Of a DNA stretch of 64,000 nt, positions 11,813 through 24,401 are shown piece after piece (the stretch's first letter is position 1; the number at the start of each line of letters is the position of its first letter). The position numbers and the translations under genes were made by a program. The stretch is from assembly GCA_030562195.1 (NCBI GenBank), contig CM060203.1, positions 9,686,208 through 9,750,207 of the forward strand, read 5' to 3'. This DNA comes from Nipponacmea schrenckii (taxonomy: Eukaryota; Mollusca; Gastropoda; Lottiidae). A model generated the notes under the pieces. It was not told the DNA's origin and did not search any database. It saw only the letters and a list, made by a program, of their open reading frames with translations.

Positions 11813-13321
11813 CTAATCACGAAGGGTGACACAAACCTCAAAGGGTTTGGGAGCCTTTACTAAACCAAACACATAGTCCATTTTGTAATCGTGAACATGA
11901 GGAGGTTTGGAGAACTTGCATAGCTGAAAAATACCAGTAAAGAACAGAAATATTTCAGTGCGAGCCAGAAATTCGCCCAGACATTTTCTTCGTCCCATTG
12001 AAAAAACGTTGAATTTGTCCGTGATGGTTTTGTCTAGTATGCCTTTTGAGTCCAAATATCGTTCTGGTCGAAACTTGTCGGGGTCGCCCCATGTTTCCTT
12101 GTCGTGACTAATAGAATATAAGTTTGGGATGACAATAGTGTCCTTCTTTATAGAATATCCACTGAGTTCGGTGTCTTCGATAGCTGCATGTGGTATGACG
12201 AGAGGGACAAGACAGGTATACCTCATGATTTCATTGATAGTAGCCATACAATAATCCATGTTCTGCTTATCTTGAAGCATTGGTTGTCTCTTCCCCAAAA
12301 CCTCATCGATTTCTTTTTGGACCTTCTCTTGTACTTGTGGATATTTTGTCAAACACAAGATACTCCACAATAATGTTACGGATACAGTCTCGAACCCTGC
12401 TCCAAGGATATCAATTACGGTGGAAAGAATCCTTTTCTCTGTAAACTTCGAATCTGACTTGCCCTGTTCCTCTATAAAAGCAGCAATTAATCCGTCGGTT
12501 ACATGACGCAATTCTCCAGGATTGTACGTCTTCTTAATTTCCTCTATTTTCAAATTGACCATGTTGTTAAATCTTGATACAAGGTCTATAAATGTTGTTA
12601 CCTTCCACGGCATCACAAACCTCAAGTAGGGCATCACATCCACAGGATTACCAGATCCCACAAATTTACTAAATTCTGCCGAGTTGATGATAAACTCTTT
12701 ATAGTGTAAATCATCCTCTCGAATATTTCTGTCCTTACCGAAACAAATCTGAAAGATGATACTACCAACACTGGTAAAAATTGCGTCTTTTGGATTTATC
12801 GGTTTCCCTTTCATTTCTGCAAGTTCAGACGCAGCCATCCTAACTTCATAGCTGACGATTTCTTCAATCGGATTTTTTCTCGCATTGGCAAACTTAAACA
12901 GAACGCTTGATGCCAGATGCTTGTGTAAAATAGTTATCTCACTGAACCTGCCAAATGTTAAAGTATCATTTCCCAAGAGTGTATTGGAAAAGAATTGTGG
13001 GCGTCCAGAAAAATCATCACCGCGATTAACTAATGCTTCTTTTATTAGATCCTTCCCTTGGATAACGACTGCAGGAAGACTTCCCATCTGAATACTAAAT
13101 ATATTCCCATATTTTTCACGTAGTTTCATAAAAGTCAGATGTGGACTATCACCGAAAAATGGAAGGTATCCTAAAAGAGGAACCCCATGAGGTCCAGGCG
13201 GGGCATTGTCCTTACGAAAAACACTCAGTAAGATTTTAGCACTAACCAAAGTAACCAAAAATGTAGCAATGCTGGCTTGTATCCTTGTAGACGAATCAGT
13301 AAAGTAACTTATGATTTCCAT
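11813..13321 (-). CDS. Cytochrome P450, CYP2 clan, CYP1-like, intronless
   Basis: A 502-aa haem-thiolate monooxygenase, presumably ER-anchored, which would oxidise lipophilic substrates with electrons from NADPH-P450 reductase. Seen in order: hydrophobic N-terminal anchor (about 13-35); proline hinge PPGPHGVPLLGYLPFF; I-helix GAGFETVS; K-helix ExxR as EIMR; PERF motif as FRPERYLD; haem loop FSMGRRKCLG with ligand Cys at about residue 447. Length is normal for the superfamily. The loop context (ITDKFNVFSMGRRKCLGE) and the I-helix resemble vertebrate CYP1/CYP17-type enzymes more than typical CYP2s. The first in-frame ATG is at 13321; the open frame extends 24 codons further upstream without a Met. 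The whole gene sits in one exon, unlike its intron-rich neighbours, which could reflect an old retrocopy. No inactivating change is seen. Confidence 0.93.
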   Translation of the reverse strand: MEIISYFTDSSTRIQASIATFLVTLVSAKILLSVFRKDNAPPGPHGVPLLGYLPFFGDSPHLTFMKLREKYGNIFSIQMGSLPAVVIQGKDLIKEALVNRGDDFSGRPQFFSNTLLGNDTLTFGRFSEITILHKHLASSVLFKFANARKNPIEEIVSYEVRMAASELAEMKGKPINPKDAIFTSVGSIIFQICFGKDRNIREDDLHYKEFIINSAEFSKFVGSGNPVDVMPYLRFVMPWKVTTFIDLVSRFNNMVNLKIEEIKKTYNPGELRHVTDGLIAAFIEEQGKSDSKFTEKRILSTVIDILGAGFETVSVTLLWSILCLTKYPQVQEKVQKEIDEVLGKRQPMLQDKQNMDYCMATINEIMRYTCLVPLVIPHAAIEDTELSGYSIKKDTIVIPNLYSISHDKETWGDPDKFRPERYLDSKGILDKTITDKFNVFSMGRRKCLGEFLARTEIFLFFTGIFQLCKFSKPPHVHDYKMDYVFGLVKAPKPFEVCVTLRD

Positions 13322-15035
13322 TTCGTTCAAAATGAATTCAAACTGTGCAGAGATGCTTTGTAAGTCTATAACGAAGGTTGTAATATAACACAAACCTAAC
13401 TCTATTCAGCTGGCCAGGTTAAACTGTGCTGAGAAATAATGATGATAATGTACTCACAAATGTTCACAAAATATGCAATGGACTGGCTCTAATCTATTAC
13501 CAACTATTCGCCAGGTTAAAATTTGACGTAATTGGTACAGCTTATATAATTTTGGTTTAATCTCGATTATCAAGTGACAGTTAAGCCAAATACTTGAATA
13601 TCCAGATCAGAAAGGCTATATTACTTTCCTCTTCTGTGTATAATCCTAATAAACTGAGTAAGCTTTTTACGAGTTAACAATACTCAAGCTTTACTCTCGA
13701 GTTCACTTGGACACCAGTGACCCTGAAAGTAAATACCATTATTTAGTTTAATTTGGGGTTTTATTATGATCAATAAAGGTTATAAGGTCAGAAAAAAAAA
13801 TTGCCCTGTTTGTATACAATTGGGTTCGTTCTATTCGCTATTTTCGCAATTGGAGGTAACATAGAACCCAGTCCTCTGCATATACATGTATATTGTATAC
13901 CCTAACAGTTCCTGTGCTTTTTTTTGTCTGAAAACGCGAGTATCAATGATACCTTTTCTTAAGCTCCAAGAATACAGACACAAATGTGAGCATAAAAGGG
14001 GTGCCTTAAAAAGGTCCTGCCATTTACAACTAATCTCTACAACATTATCAAAACAGTTATTCATTTTTGGTTCATAAATATTTATCTCAAAAGGAAAGAA
14101 ATATGCAAGGATATGCGATACATTTATCTAGGGGGTTCAAATGCCCCTGTATGTTTTGTTTATTGTTCCGCTCGTCCGCTGTTCTTCTGGTTTTTATGCT
14201 TACTCAGATAGATTAGACACTCGGTTGGACTACTTTCGTCTCCTTGAAAATAATTGAAACTTGATTGTAGGCCTGCATGGCATAATTGAGATATCTGGTG
14301 GTTAGATGAACAATTTCTAAGATGCCTTTTATTCAGTTAAGGATTTCTTCTGATTAGCATGGTCACTACCTATGGATAGAAGGATAAAAAAAGGTCATGT
14401 TTGAGGGTAAGGTTATGTAATAATGTCCCAAATAGGGACCCGTAACAACACAACAGAGGGTTCGATAAGTGGGACATCAACAGGTGAAGGTCGTTGAATT
14501 GAATATGGTTTGCTTCGCATGTTATTTTTGTACTATATATAGAACATAACCTCGTTTGGCATCTTGGCTGCAACTCGACACACTTTTAGCTAGAATATAC
14601 AGAGAAAAGTCTAAAACTATTTGATTAAACTTTTGTCCAAATTTCCGGAATAATCTTTTAATTACGGACTAATTACTAATTGCTCATAACATTAGAACAA
14701 AAAATGTGATTTCCATTAATATTAGTATCACCTGTCAAATAATCGAATACACATAATATATTTAAATGAATAAATGAAAATAAGGAAATCTATCCTACAA
14801 ACGGTACGCAAGCGATATGCATTAAAGGGCGGTAACAACATTTTGGCATATTTTTAACATGTTACTACTTATGCCACCCGATATAACCACTGAAATTCAC
14901 TTTCAAAGGCACATTAAAATCGTTATATGATGTTCTTTAAAGAGGGCTGTGTTAAAATATATTAATATGTATGAACCATACAGACCTTTTGGAAGACAAC
15001 TCCATGTTTTCGAATAGGAAATTTAAATTTATCTT

Positions 15036-15370
15036 GTCAACATTCTAGAAAGCATAATTCTTGATGTTTTTTTGATGAAACTTGGCATGAGTAATTGTAA
15101 TCAACCAAGAATGAATCATATTGAAAATCAGATAAATCGAGAAATATATTTATTATCAATTATTGCCTTTGTTTTTTAAAACGCGTTCAATTGTAGCTCG
15201 TAAACCTTCTAGAAGGCACAATTAATTCTTGAGCGATTTTTAGGAAACTAGCTGAAATTGTTTAATATCACCCAAAGATGAACCCTGTTGAAAATAAAAA
15301 TATCTAAATATTTTTTAGATGAATTATTGCCCTTGTTCTTTATGTTCTTTAACACGTTCGATTTATATCG
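15036..15370. repeat. Two diverged copies of a ~165-170 bp dispersed repeat
   Basis: Unit A (about 15036-15200) and unit B (about 15205-15370) share CTTCTAGAA/ATTCTAGAA, then CATAATT or CACAATT, a GAAACT core, GATGAAyC...GTTGAAAAT, ATTATTGCC, and TTTAACRCGTTCRATT. This word order recalls abundant intergenic repeats in mollusc genomes; that last point is from general knowledge, not from a search. Confidence 0.55.
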
Positions 15371-17589
15371 AGGAAATTTGTATAAGATCTCTTGTGAAAG
15401 ATTTCACTGGTAGGTAAAAAAATACTTTAAATGAGTTTTAATTGACCTGCTGAATTTTTCTTGCTATTCCTGGTTGACCTTTTCTTCGTCGACATTTTAG
15501 AATTTCACCTATTTCCATTGCCTTATGTGATCAAATCAATCTATTTTATTTTTCACAGACAATGAAGCTTTGGTGTCCATCATTGATCGGCAATCTCATA
15601 AAGAGGAAGTTCTCATGTAGATGGTGCGATGGTTTGTTTTAAAACGCTTAACATTAAAACTTAAATTAAAAGGCCAAATAGATACGTCGGAAAGTAATAC
15701 TAAAGCCCATTATGTCTCGTTTGCAGGTAGATTCCATGATAATGTGTCATTGGTTTGGTAATATAAAGGTTTGGTAGTGAATATTATAATGTCAACGGGG
15801 AAATGAAATGAAGTTTTACGTCCTACTTTTCTAATGTCGACCTTGTGATAGACATTGGTTTGGTAGTTGTTAGGAATGTAGTATTGGGTACGGACTGAGA
15901 TCTTGTTCGAGGTGGGAATGGTCTGAGTGCACTTGGCCTGGTTGGTGAACTGCGGGCTCGTTTAGGGGTTTGGCTCGACATGGTGGCGACTCTAGTTGGC
16001 GCTTGTGTAAACTCATTCATGTGCATTTCAATTAACTATATTCCCATTGCTTTATTGTGTGCAGGTATAATGGTTACTCTGGCCTTGGTTTCGTTAATAG
16101 TTTGGTAAAATGTGGTCATTACAGGTTGAGTAAGAAGACGTTCCCGATAGGAGCGACGGGCCCAAGGCAGGGCATGGGAAATAATGCGGTCGGTGGCTGA
16201 GCGTGATAAAGACTTGGTTCGGATAACACAAACAATACAAAAATAAAAGAAATGGAATATAAATGGGATTATAATACAATTATAGATGAAAACTAAGTTT
16301 TCTACGAGAAATCTGAAAAAAAAGTTATAGAAAGTTTAATTCTGTGATTTAATACGGAAATAGATGGCAAATGAATAACTGATCTGTGTCCATAGAATGA
16401 TTGTGACTTTTGGCGAAGAAGAGGAGAAGCTCACATTATTTCTCAAAATAAGAACAAGTCCTTAAAACAGGTCCTTCAGGTATTTATGATATGTAAACAC
16501 CATTCCGTGGGGAAAAAAACCAATTCTATATAAGAACAATATTTAAATCAATATCATTAAGAAAGAAAAAATGTCTATTGACCATTTCTAAATTATTAAT
16601 ATTGCACAAGATGGTTTTTTCATGCTTCAATCTTTGAAGCTGTGTGTGTTTTTAAGAAGTGAGCAGTTTGTGTGATTTTCAAAAGAAATTTTTTCCCGTA
16701 AGAATTTGTTTTTCTCGCAGAAAAGGAAGTTTATTTTCTCGAGCGTTTTTTGTCACCGATTTCGTCGTCAATGCGAATCTTGAATCATGGGGTCGCGCTT
16801 CCTAGACAAAATTATCGCATCGCCGACAGAATAAATAATAATTTATAACGACCGGCCTCTATGATATGGCTCACAATGTACATGTACTTCTAATGAGGAA
16901 GAGACAATAAAATTGTACGTGCAATAACCAGTTTCAGTTTTGCGACTGTTATTTACTACTGGTGCTCTGAATTTCTGTATGAAAGAGATGCATAACATAT
17001 TAGAAATTAAGAAAAGGCTTTACTGCATTGAGATTCATCAAGGAACAGATTTTGTTAATCCCAGATTTGACTTAGCTATTTGTTCCCCCTAGGGATACTG
17101 AACATGTAAACTAATAGATAAGTCGTTCCGGAATGATTTCTTATTGTTGTCTCGACTTTATCTTATTTAGTCTGAATTAGTATTCAAAAATTCAAAAAAT
17201 ATTATTTCCTTGAAGCGAAGGTATATTCATCATAAATTGTTGTTTCACACTTATTCGGTGTCACCCAAAACATTCTTTTTTTTTAAATGAGATTTGAAAT
17301 TCACTATCTTGTGGGTTATAACTTGTTTTTTATTTATTTTTTATCTTTCAATGAATGTGCTTTAAATGTTGTCAAATTTTCTTTCTTAGTTAGTTGATCA
17401 ATAATTTATCATTGTATTTTTTCCGATATTGCGTGTCTGTAACCTTTAATAATAATAATTTAATCACATAAACACAATGTAACAATAATAAAAAATGGAC
17501 TAGTTTTAATGCCTTTATGTTAAGATTTTGTTTTGATAGAGAACATTGTCACATCTCGAACTAGCACAATTTTTTATTGGCTATCTTTC

Positions 17590-17614
17590 AAAAAAAAAAA
17601 AAAAAAAAAAAAAA
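17590..17614 (+). repeat. Poly(A) tract
   Basis: Twenty-five consecutive A. It could be a microsatellite or the tail of an old retroposon; no recognisable body precedes it. Confidence 0.9.
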
Positions 17615-18485
17615 TTCTGATGGCATGGCAATATCAGTTCTGTTTAGTTTTGTAGCCTACTCTTTTACACCTTATGGGCTAATGAAGGCGACTTAAGTTT
17701 TGTAAATGTAAATGCCTAATGAGAATTTTTCATCATCTAAAAGGAGCCGTCGTATACAAAACTTTGTCATCAAAAACGTAAATCAATTTAAATTTGTGGT
17801 TACTTATTATTGAATAATAAATTAGACTTGATTTTGATGCTTTATAATGACTCGACATTATTAGCTGAAACCTTCAAAAATAAGTAGAAGACAATACATA
17901 TTTTTCTTTTGCTTAAATCCGAAAAAAGTTTAAGAAACTTTCTATTCAAATTGTACAGGTTGAATTAATTTAGTTCCAGATGATTGAAGTGACATGTTTC
18001 TCTTGATTTTGCTATATTATAATAGTTTTCATAAACTTGAGCAAAATAGATTTTACGACTTAAAAAAAACAAAACAAAAAAAACAGAATGCCACTCTAAG
18101 GAGACATAAGATAAGTACGTCTATACCTTCTATCGAACCAAAACATCCACGTTCAAAATTACATAAAAAGAACAATTAATGTTTCGTTTTTTTTTCTAAA
18201 AATTAGAACCTATAAAGTACAAATCGTCCTTAAAGTTTCATTGTCTTTATTTAATTCACCAAAAAAGCATCACGGCGTCCTAACTGACGTTGATACGTGG
18301 TGGGTTAACCCTATTATGAGATATGTAAATTTGAAGGCAAATAAATCGGAAAACTGCTTCTTTTATTGAAAGATATTTGAAAGATATCGACCAGTCAGAA
18401 ATAGTCTTAATATATACACAGAGCTTGTCTTACTAAGTCACAACAAATTGTATTTTAGCCACATCGGTCACAGAATAATTTTATA

Positions 18486-19850
18486 ATGTTATTAAACACC
18501 AATCCGTTTTTTTGGCCCAAGGGGCAATGTATTATCCTGCCAACCTTGCTGGCAATATCGCTTATGATCGCTAAAGCCGATTATTGGAACCGCTCAATTT
18601 TTAACGGAACAGAAACCATACATAAGAAACATGTAGTTTTAGCATGTGGTCTGATGGAATGCGGACTAAGATGTAGCAATCAACATGGTTGTGATCATTT
18701 CTACTACAACAAGGAAGGTGATTGCTACTTGGTATCACCAAGATTTCCAGATATTGGTTCTAAACTGTTAACAGGTATATCCAAGTATGAATATAATCCC
18801 ACAGGTAAGGTTGTATAATCTTATTCTCCATAGAGTATTAATTAAGAATTGAAAAACGTTAATTTTGTCGATGCTAAGAATCATTTAAAAGGTCATGGTA
18901 ATTTGTGGAGCGGTTGTGGTTCAGCTTTAAATGTCAAACTAAATATAAGTATTAAAACTAATTTTTAATCTTTTTTTCTTAGTCATTTACCTCTCGATTC
19001 ACTTTATTTCTAATTGAACAGAATATCGAAATCAACATAAACGATACAAAATCTTTCATTTCAGGATGTCCATTGATCTTTAAGTTTATGAATGGCTTTT
19101 GTTTCTATGTAGTTGATGATCCAGCTGACAAATTGCCGTCAGCCAAATCGAATTTATTTTGCCAGAAATACGGCGCACAATTAATGGTTATTGACAGTCA
19201 AACGAAGCATAATACTATTGTTAACTATATGAATATTAGTAAGTATTGTATTGGAAGTATTGAATATTTTCCAATCAAATGCATAGGATTTTTGGAAACA
19301 AGATACTGGTGTGAAGAATCTTATAATGATGATTTCAACAACGTGTCGGTAAAACGCGGAATCAGTCGTAATAAAAATGGTTATGGATGGAGCTTTCGGT
19401 AAAGTCTGAGAGTGGTGGTTAACCGAGAGTGTGAAAACCATTCGTCAGTTATGTTTTTATCGGTAAATCTATCATGGGAGAATAATTTGTGACATTACAA
19501 GCGGATTATCAGCACTCATGGAACCTAAAATATACAAACCTATACCAACGGTTCAATACCACCAAGAAACGCACTCGATTAGTAGATTTGCATTAATTTT
19601 TTTTTTTTTTTTTTTTTTAGGTAATACCTATTTGTTCGGAATTTACAACATTTTACCTAATGGAACATTTGACACGACAGACGGTAGAAGTAGTGAAGAT
19701 ATACATTACAGGAATTGGAAAGATGGAGTACCAGTTGGACCATTTGATAGAGCTAATTATGGTATCATAAGAACCGTTGGTGGTGGCAGTAATTTTACAT
19801 GGAAATGTGGCCCAAAACAAATCCGTTATTTTATTTGTGAAAAATATTAA
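18486..19850 (+). CDS. Secreted PAN/apple-like plus C-type-lectin-like protein, 3 exons
   Basis: Exons: 18486-18804, 19065-19238, 19621-19850; 240 aa, phases close. A long N-terminal hydrophobic stretch ends near residue 31 (signal peptide or signal anchor). Residues about 50-95 have the Cys pattern of a PAN/apple domain (CGLMECGLRC...CDHFYYN...CYLV). From residue 107 a C-type-lectin-like fold starts (GCPLIFKFMNGFCFYVV...), with conserved positions FCQKYGAQLMVIDSQ, NWKDGVPVGP and the closing WKCG...YFICEKY. No EPN/QPD or WND Ca2+-sugar motif is present (GVPVGP occupies the loop), so classical Ca2+-dependent sugar binding is doubtful. The last acceptor is fed by an uninterrupted T tract of about 20 bases. 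Retaining the second intron would add 54 in-frame codons and stop at 19402, a possible short isoform. A role in recognition or mucus/matrix is inference only. Confidence 0.82.
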
Positions 19851-20380
19851 TATCGTCAGAATAAAGAGCCCAGATATTCTATAGTAATGCCACTGTTGTA
19901 ATGTTTAAAAACTTTAATTCCAAAGCTAACAGTCCTCTTGAGAAATTTGTGTCAGATAAGTAATCATAAACTAACCAATCCAGCTTTAGTCTGTTCCATC
20001 ACTCCATCATTGAAATTGATGACGTTAGTTACCAACCAAAAAGTACAAGTTTTTGTTGTAACAATAATGCCATAGGACTGGCGAATGTAATGATTCCTGA
20101 TTTAAGTTTTAGTACTGGTGCTTATCTTTATTGACAACCAGTATTAAATTATAAGATAATGAAATCGCACCATGTCTGTAACGATCTTGTTAGATTTATC
20201 CCCCTTGGACCACCCTGATGAAATGACGTCTTTTTTATTTAAACGATTTTGTAATAAAACTAATAATTTATTTGCAAATTAACATAACAATTATGTGTTT
20301 CTTTCAAACCGAAAAGCAACACTGGATATGGCATAATACTGGGTTATTATTCATTCTAACATCCGACTTTATACATGAAA
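19851..20380. other. Short convergent intergenic region
   Basis: This lies between the 3' ends of the lectin-like gene and the FkbM-like gene. AATAAA at about 19860-19865, just after the lectin stop, is a possible polyadenylation signal. Nothing else is recognised. Confidence 0.4.
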
Positions 20381-21289
20381 TTACAGATTATTCTTTTTCC
20401 ATGCCTGCCAAGTATGTCTATATTGAAACATAGGTGTATGAGTTCGACGTAACAGCTGCATAATTTGACAGTAGCGACATTCTTCTTTGTGTATTTGTGG
20501 TAAATGCATATGAAATTGAAATTGAATGTGATCAAAATATCTGATGTATCCAGAAGAGATCAAATCTTCTAAGAGTTCAAATTCGCACCCTTCACAGTTG
20601 ATGTGTAATAAATCAACATTTTTCTTAGTAACACCCACTTCATCGAAAAAATCGATGGACTTTCTTATTTTGATTTTGGTCGTTTCTCTGCCTTTTTGTA
20701 TATTTTGTCTAAATATCGACGTGGCATCAGTTTGTATTGGTATTTTTAAAATCTTATCCTCACGACCAATTCCAAAATTCAAGACTTTAATTTTGTCGTC
20801 CTTTTTGAATTTTCTTACAAGCAAATCAAAGAACATCGGCACCGGTTCCAGCATGATATATTTAGGTCGCATTCCTTTAGATCTTAGACGCTCAGCGTCA
20901 ACACCTTTGTAGCCACCTATCTCAATCATTAAACTATCATTTCGTGTTAAATATGGCTTGTGAATCATAACTCTCTCATATTCCATCTTTCCTAAATTTA
21001 TGTTCGATTTCTCTAATTTGGCGTATCCTCGCACACACTCCGCAATATCTGAGTATTCATGTTCCTCTACTTCGACTCCGATATTGCATTTAGCTAAAGG
21101 GAATTGGTCCTGTAATTGATTAGTATAGTTGAACTCTCTAAAGAACGTATTAAGCACATATGGTTTTGACAAGTAGTTCAGTGAATGATCATGTTCAATA
21201 TTTAAGAGAAAATAAGTACCGAGTAACACGAAGACCAGAATTAAGGCTATTTTAGCTAATTGTACAACACTCGTAAGTCGTACCGCCAT
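20381..21289 (-). CDS. FkbM-family (Methyltransf_21-like) SAM methyltransferase, type II membrane protein
   Basis: A single-exon 302-aa open frame starting ATGGCGG. Residues about 13-30 form one hydrophobic segment after a short basic start, predicting a type II membrane protein with a lumenal domain. The C-terminal 190 residues carry FkbM methyltransferase signatures: the SAM-loop-like MIEIGGYKGVDAERL, the acidic motif IMLEPVPMFFDLL, a NFGIGRE strand, SIDFFDEVGV...DLLHINCEGCEFELLEDL, and a final FDHIQFQFH strand. The family usually O-methylates small molecules or sugars; many animal members have no known substrate. An acceptor (TTTTTATAG, about 21331-21339) upstream of the ATG suggests an untranslated first exon. 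N-glycosylation sequons such as NYT and NDS would fit a lumenal location. The substrate is unknown. Confidence 0.85.
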   Translation of the reverse strand: MAVRLTSVVQLAKIALILVFVLLGTYFLLNIEHDHSLNYLSKPYVLNTFFREFNYTNQLQDQFPLAKCNIGVEVEEHEYSDIAECVRGYAKLEKSNINLGKMEYERVMIHKPYLTRNDSLMIEIGGYKGVDAERLRSKGMRPKYIMLEPVPMFFDLLVRKFKKDDKIKVLNFGIGREDKILKIPIQTDATSIFRQNIQKGRETTKIKIRKSIDFFDEVGVTKKNVDLLHINCEGCEFELLEDLISSGYIRYFDHIQFQFHMHLPQIHKEECRYCQIMQLLRRTHTPMFQYRHTWQAWKKNNL

Positions 21290-24200
21290 TCTTCTCCAGT
21301 AGTTGTATGTTCTTCCTCGTCTAATGAATACCTATAAAAATAGTAAGATACACTAATTTAATTAAACTTAAACCTTTCATGATGTTTTTTTTTATTTTGT
21401 AAATTGCAATAATGTAGCAGAAATGTGATTTTTGAAACTTTTTTTCATTTTATGCAAGGCCAAATCCCTCAATGTGGACGCATAATTTCGGCACCCATAG
21501 ACGCCTACCTGTCATGCGTCTCATTTTATGGTTAGGTGTGATATATCAAAAACGTTTGCACAGTTTCTGTTCGTTTACCTGGCGACCTTCTAAAATATCA
21601 GATTTGAAATGAACTTATTTTGAGCATTAATTAATACATAACGTGAATTTTGTGTAGAAACTAGAATGTGCAACTTTTCACTTTGGGTTGAACGTGTGCG
21701 AAATTATTGCTTATTGTTTCATTAATAATTTTTGGTCCAATCAAAATCAAATGCCTGCTCGAACAGTAAATAGAGACAGCAATTTGTTTATCTGTTTGTC
21801 ACTTAATACTTGATTTTCAAGAAATTCACCCCTATAATTTCAAATATAAAAATGCTCTAGAATCTAAACCTCTTTGTTAACCTCATTTGGTTTTTAATTA
21901 ACCGATTCAGCAAAACATAGTATGTTTGCATATGAGCAAAACATGAAGATGAAGTATGAATATTTCATGTTTCAGAACATTACGAGGTTGGCGTATGAGG
22001 AAATAAGATACTTAGAACCCAATGAACTATCTTGCTTTAAATTACAACAACTTTCAGCAACATGACCCAAAATAATTTTCCTTTGTACGAAAAGGTAACT
22101 AATATTGGTAATTGTTTGAAAATATATACATTTTCTTTATTCCATTTTCTGTAATGCTATCGCACTTCAAAAGATTTGATGAATCATAAATACTTACGAC
22201 AATAAGACAATTTATAAAATAAACGAATCGAGAATCACTTTTGTTACAGCATTGCTCTATTCATCAACACTATGTTAATCCGAATTTTTTGTGGTGTAAG
22301 ATATATTACAAAGATGATAACACTGAACATTACTTCACAAGATCTCGATAACTTATACGATCTGTACAGCAATAAACCTTTTTTTAATCATGGTAAAAAT
22401 TAATTAATCTAATATGTCAGCCATTGATTGATCTAGATTCCTAAGCTCGTGGATATGCTATGCAAATCAAACTACCAAAGTAATCAAGCAAATTGATGCG
22501 GAAGGTCCTCAGGTGTTTTGGCTCATAATAATTTTTAATTATGTACGTCCCATTTACCCAGAGGGCTAGATAAATATCAATGCATTATAATAATCATTAT
22601 AATAATCACTATCATTATCATATACGTATATGAAACAATCTTTTTTTTTACCTATAATTATATTACACGTCATGGCCATGGTCTAAGAAGTTTTTTACTG
22701 GTTCTAAACTCTATTTTGATTCCTTTCTGCCATCTACGGTGGCTTACATACGACATAATTTTTTTTTTTATTTTGAATTAGTAAAAAATACTTTTCACCT
22801 AGGTGAGAAGTCTGGTAGTTTTTATTTAAAAAACTTTAATTTCAATCAAGGTGAAAATAAATAGTTAATTTTAAAACGCTTAATACACCCATTAAGCGAT
22901 TTTCAAATTGCGAGATTTGGAAATCCGTTATAAATATAAAGGGAAGTAGCTCTAGCATAGGTTTTCCCGCGTCCTTGACTTCTACTCTTGAATTGACCTC
23001 AACATCAGACAATGTACGACATTTCAATGAAATCAAAATAGATGCTGTATGTGATTTAAATTTCAAGCAAAAAAAAAAAGATTGAAAATTCCACAGCTTG
23101 CCTTTTTACTAAAAGCGGTTGAGAGAACACCGGACGAGAGGTACTAATGGGCCTTAAAGCTATGGGGCAAAATGCTGACTGCCAAGTATCGTGCTGTACT
23201 CAGCTCAAGTTGCAGTGGGTTCACCGAACGCACTGCTTTGTTTCCGAAATGACTATTTTTTTTTTCGAATTCTGGTCACGCTCCCTAGCCATAACTGCAA
23301 ATGTCTCACACAATCCGACGTGACATTCTGACAAAACCTAGTGCTAGTTGTTGTTTAAATGTAAATTGACTCATTTCTGACCAACCGGAAAGGACGTAGA
23401 CCTTCCCAATTTTTGTTTTCCTTTTCTTAAATAACAGCTCTAATTCAAATCCAATTTTGCTCGGACTTTTTTTATTTACTTTATTTGGCTTAGTTTTACA
23501 GGATAGCAGTTTTAATATGTAGAAATTTTGACTTTAGTCGCTGACTTGATGCCCGTAAGTCCATAAGGTGTAGAAGAGTAGAAAGTAAAACTCCATTCCT
23601 TTCATTTCCTTTCATATAATGTATACAATTATGTCTTTTCACTGTTTTCAACCAATTTTAGGATAATGCGCAAAGTACTAACACATTAGCCTATATTCTC
23701 ATAATAGAATGACGTACAAATACTAGATATATTTCTAGTATTCAATGCCTAACATATGAAGATTCAAAGTAAAAGTATAACAAAAAAACGTTTCTATAGC
23801 GTGAACTTGTAATTTAGAGGTCAATTAATAGCAAAATTGATTATTATTTAATATATAAACAAGTTATACTGGCAATGTAAACATTTATTATTATACGTTG
23901 TTAAGTTACTTTCTTTTTTCTTTTTATTTCTTGATAATAAAACACAGGCATTTGTCTGACATTAGCTTGGTAATGACAATTTAAAAATGCTGCCTGTGGA
24001 TCATACATTTGTGAAACCAATTGCTTTTAGAACCATAAATAATATTTTGTTTTAATAAACCGAACTTTTGTTTTAATTTTTTTATTTATCAGAAGTTCAT
24101 TCATTGTGTACTGACAATAGAAATATCTCGACGATTATTATCTTACGTTAATATGTCTTTCCTGTTGCATTCTATCAATATGCGAGAATATAGTCTAGAC

Positions 24201-24401
24201 CTTACACTCCAAAAGTGAACATTTAGCAGTTTTGAAATAAGTAGGCCTACTAAATAGAAAGATAGAACGAAATTTTGTCGAATGCCTGTGTGGATAAGGT
24301 GTCTTATTGTTAAAGAACCATATCCATATAAATACTACTTTGATACATAAAAAGTGTAATAAAGTTAAACACTCGCCCATTTTATTGAAGCTGTCATAAA
24401 T
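21290..24401. other. Intergenic stretch, no gene recognised
   Basis: AT-rich DNA between the divergent FkbM-like and VWD/EGF genes. It should hold the promoters of both, but no clear core element was found. A locally GC-richer block at 23100-23360 has no readable protein, tRNA cloverleaf or repeat partner in the window. Short open frames at 22842-23066 and 24195-24380 (minus) look random. Confidence 0.4.

Larger units (their letters stand above)
13322..18485. other. Intergenic stretch with dispersed-repeat relics, no gene recognised
   Basis: Between the P450 start and the lectin-like gene there is no convincing coding exon. It holds a tandemly duplicated mollusc-style repeat at about 15036-15370 (listed separately), a GC-richer patch at about 15820-16220 that looks like old transposon DNA but encodes nothing readable, and a run of 25 A at 17590-17614. 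A possible TATA element TATATACA lies at 18411-18418, about 70 bases before the lectin-like ATG. Several short open frames here lack homology and were ignored. Confidence 0.4.

Noticed and set aside
14440..14490. GGTTCGATAAG word resembling a tRNA T-arm
   Set aside because: No matching acceptor, D or anticodon stems on either side.
15820..16280. GC-richer patch with two minus-strand open frames
   Set aside because: Possible transposon remnant, but neither frame resembles a known protein and no repeat partner is in the window.
20544..20912. 122-codon plus-strand open frame
   Set aside because: Antisense shadow of the FkbM-like gene, with no independent signal.
23100..23360. GC-richer block considered as a tRNA or snRNA locus
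   Set aside because: No A/B box pair with a cloverleaf and no recognisable snRNA core could be laid out by eye.
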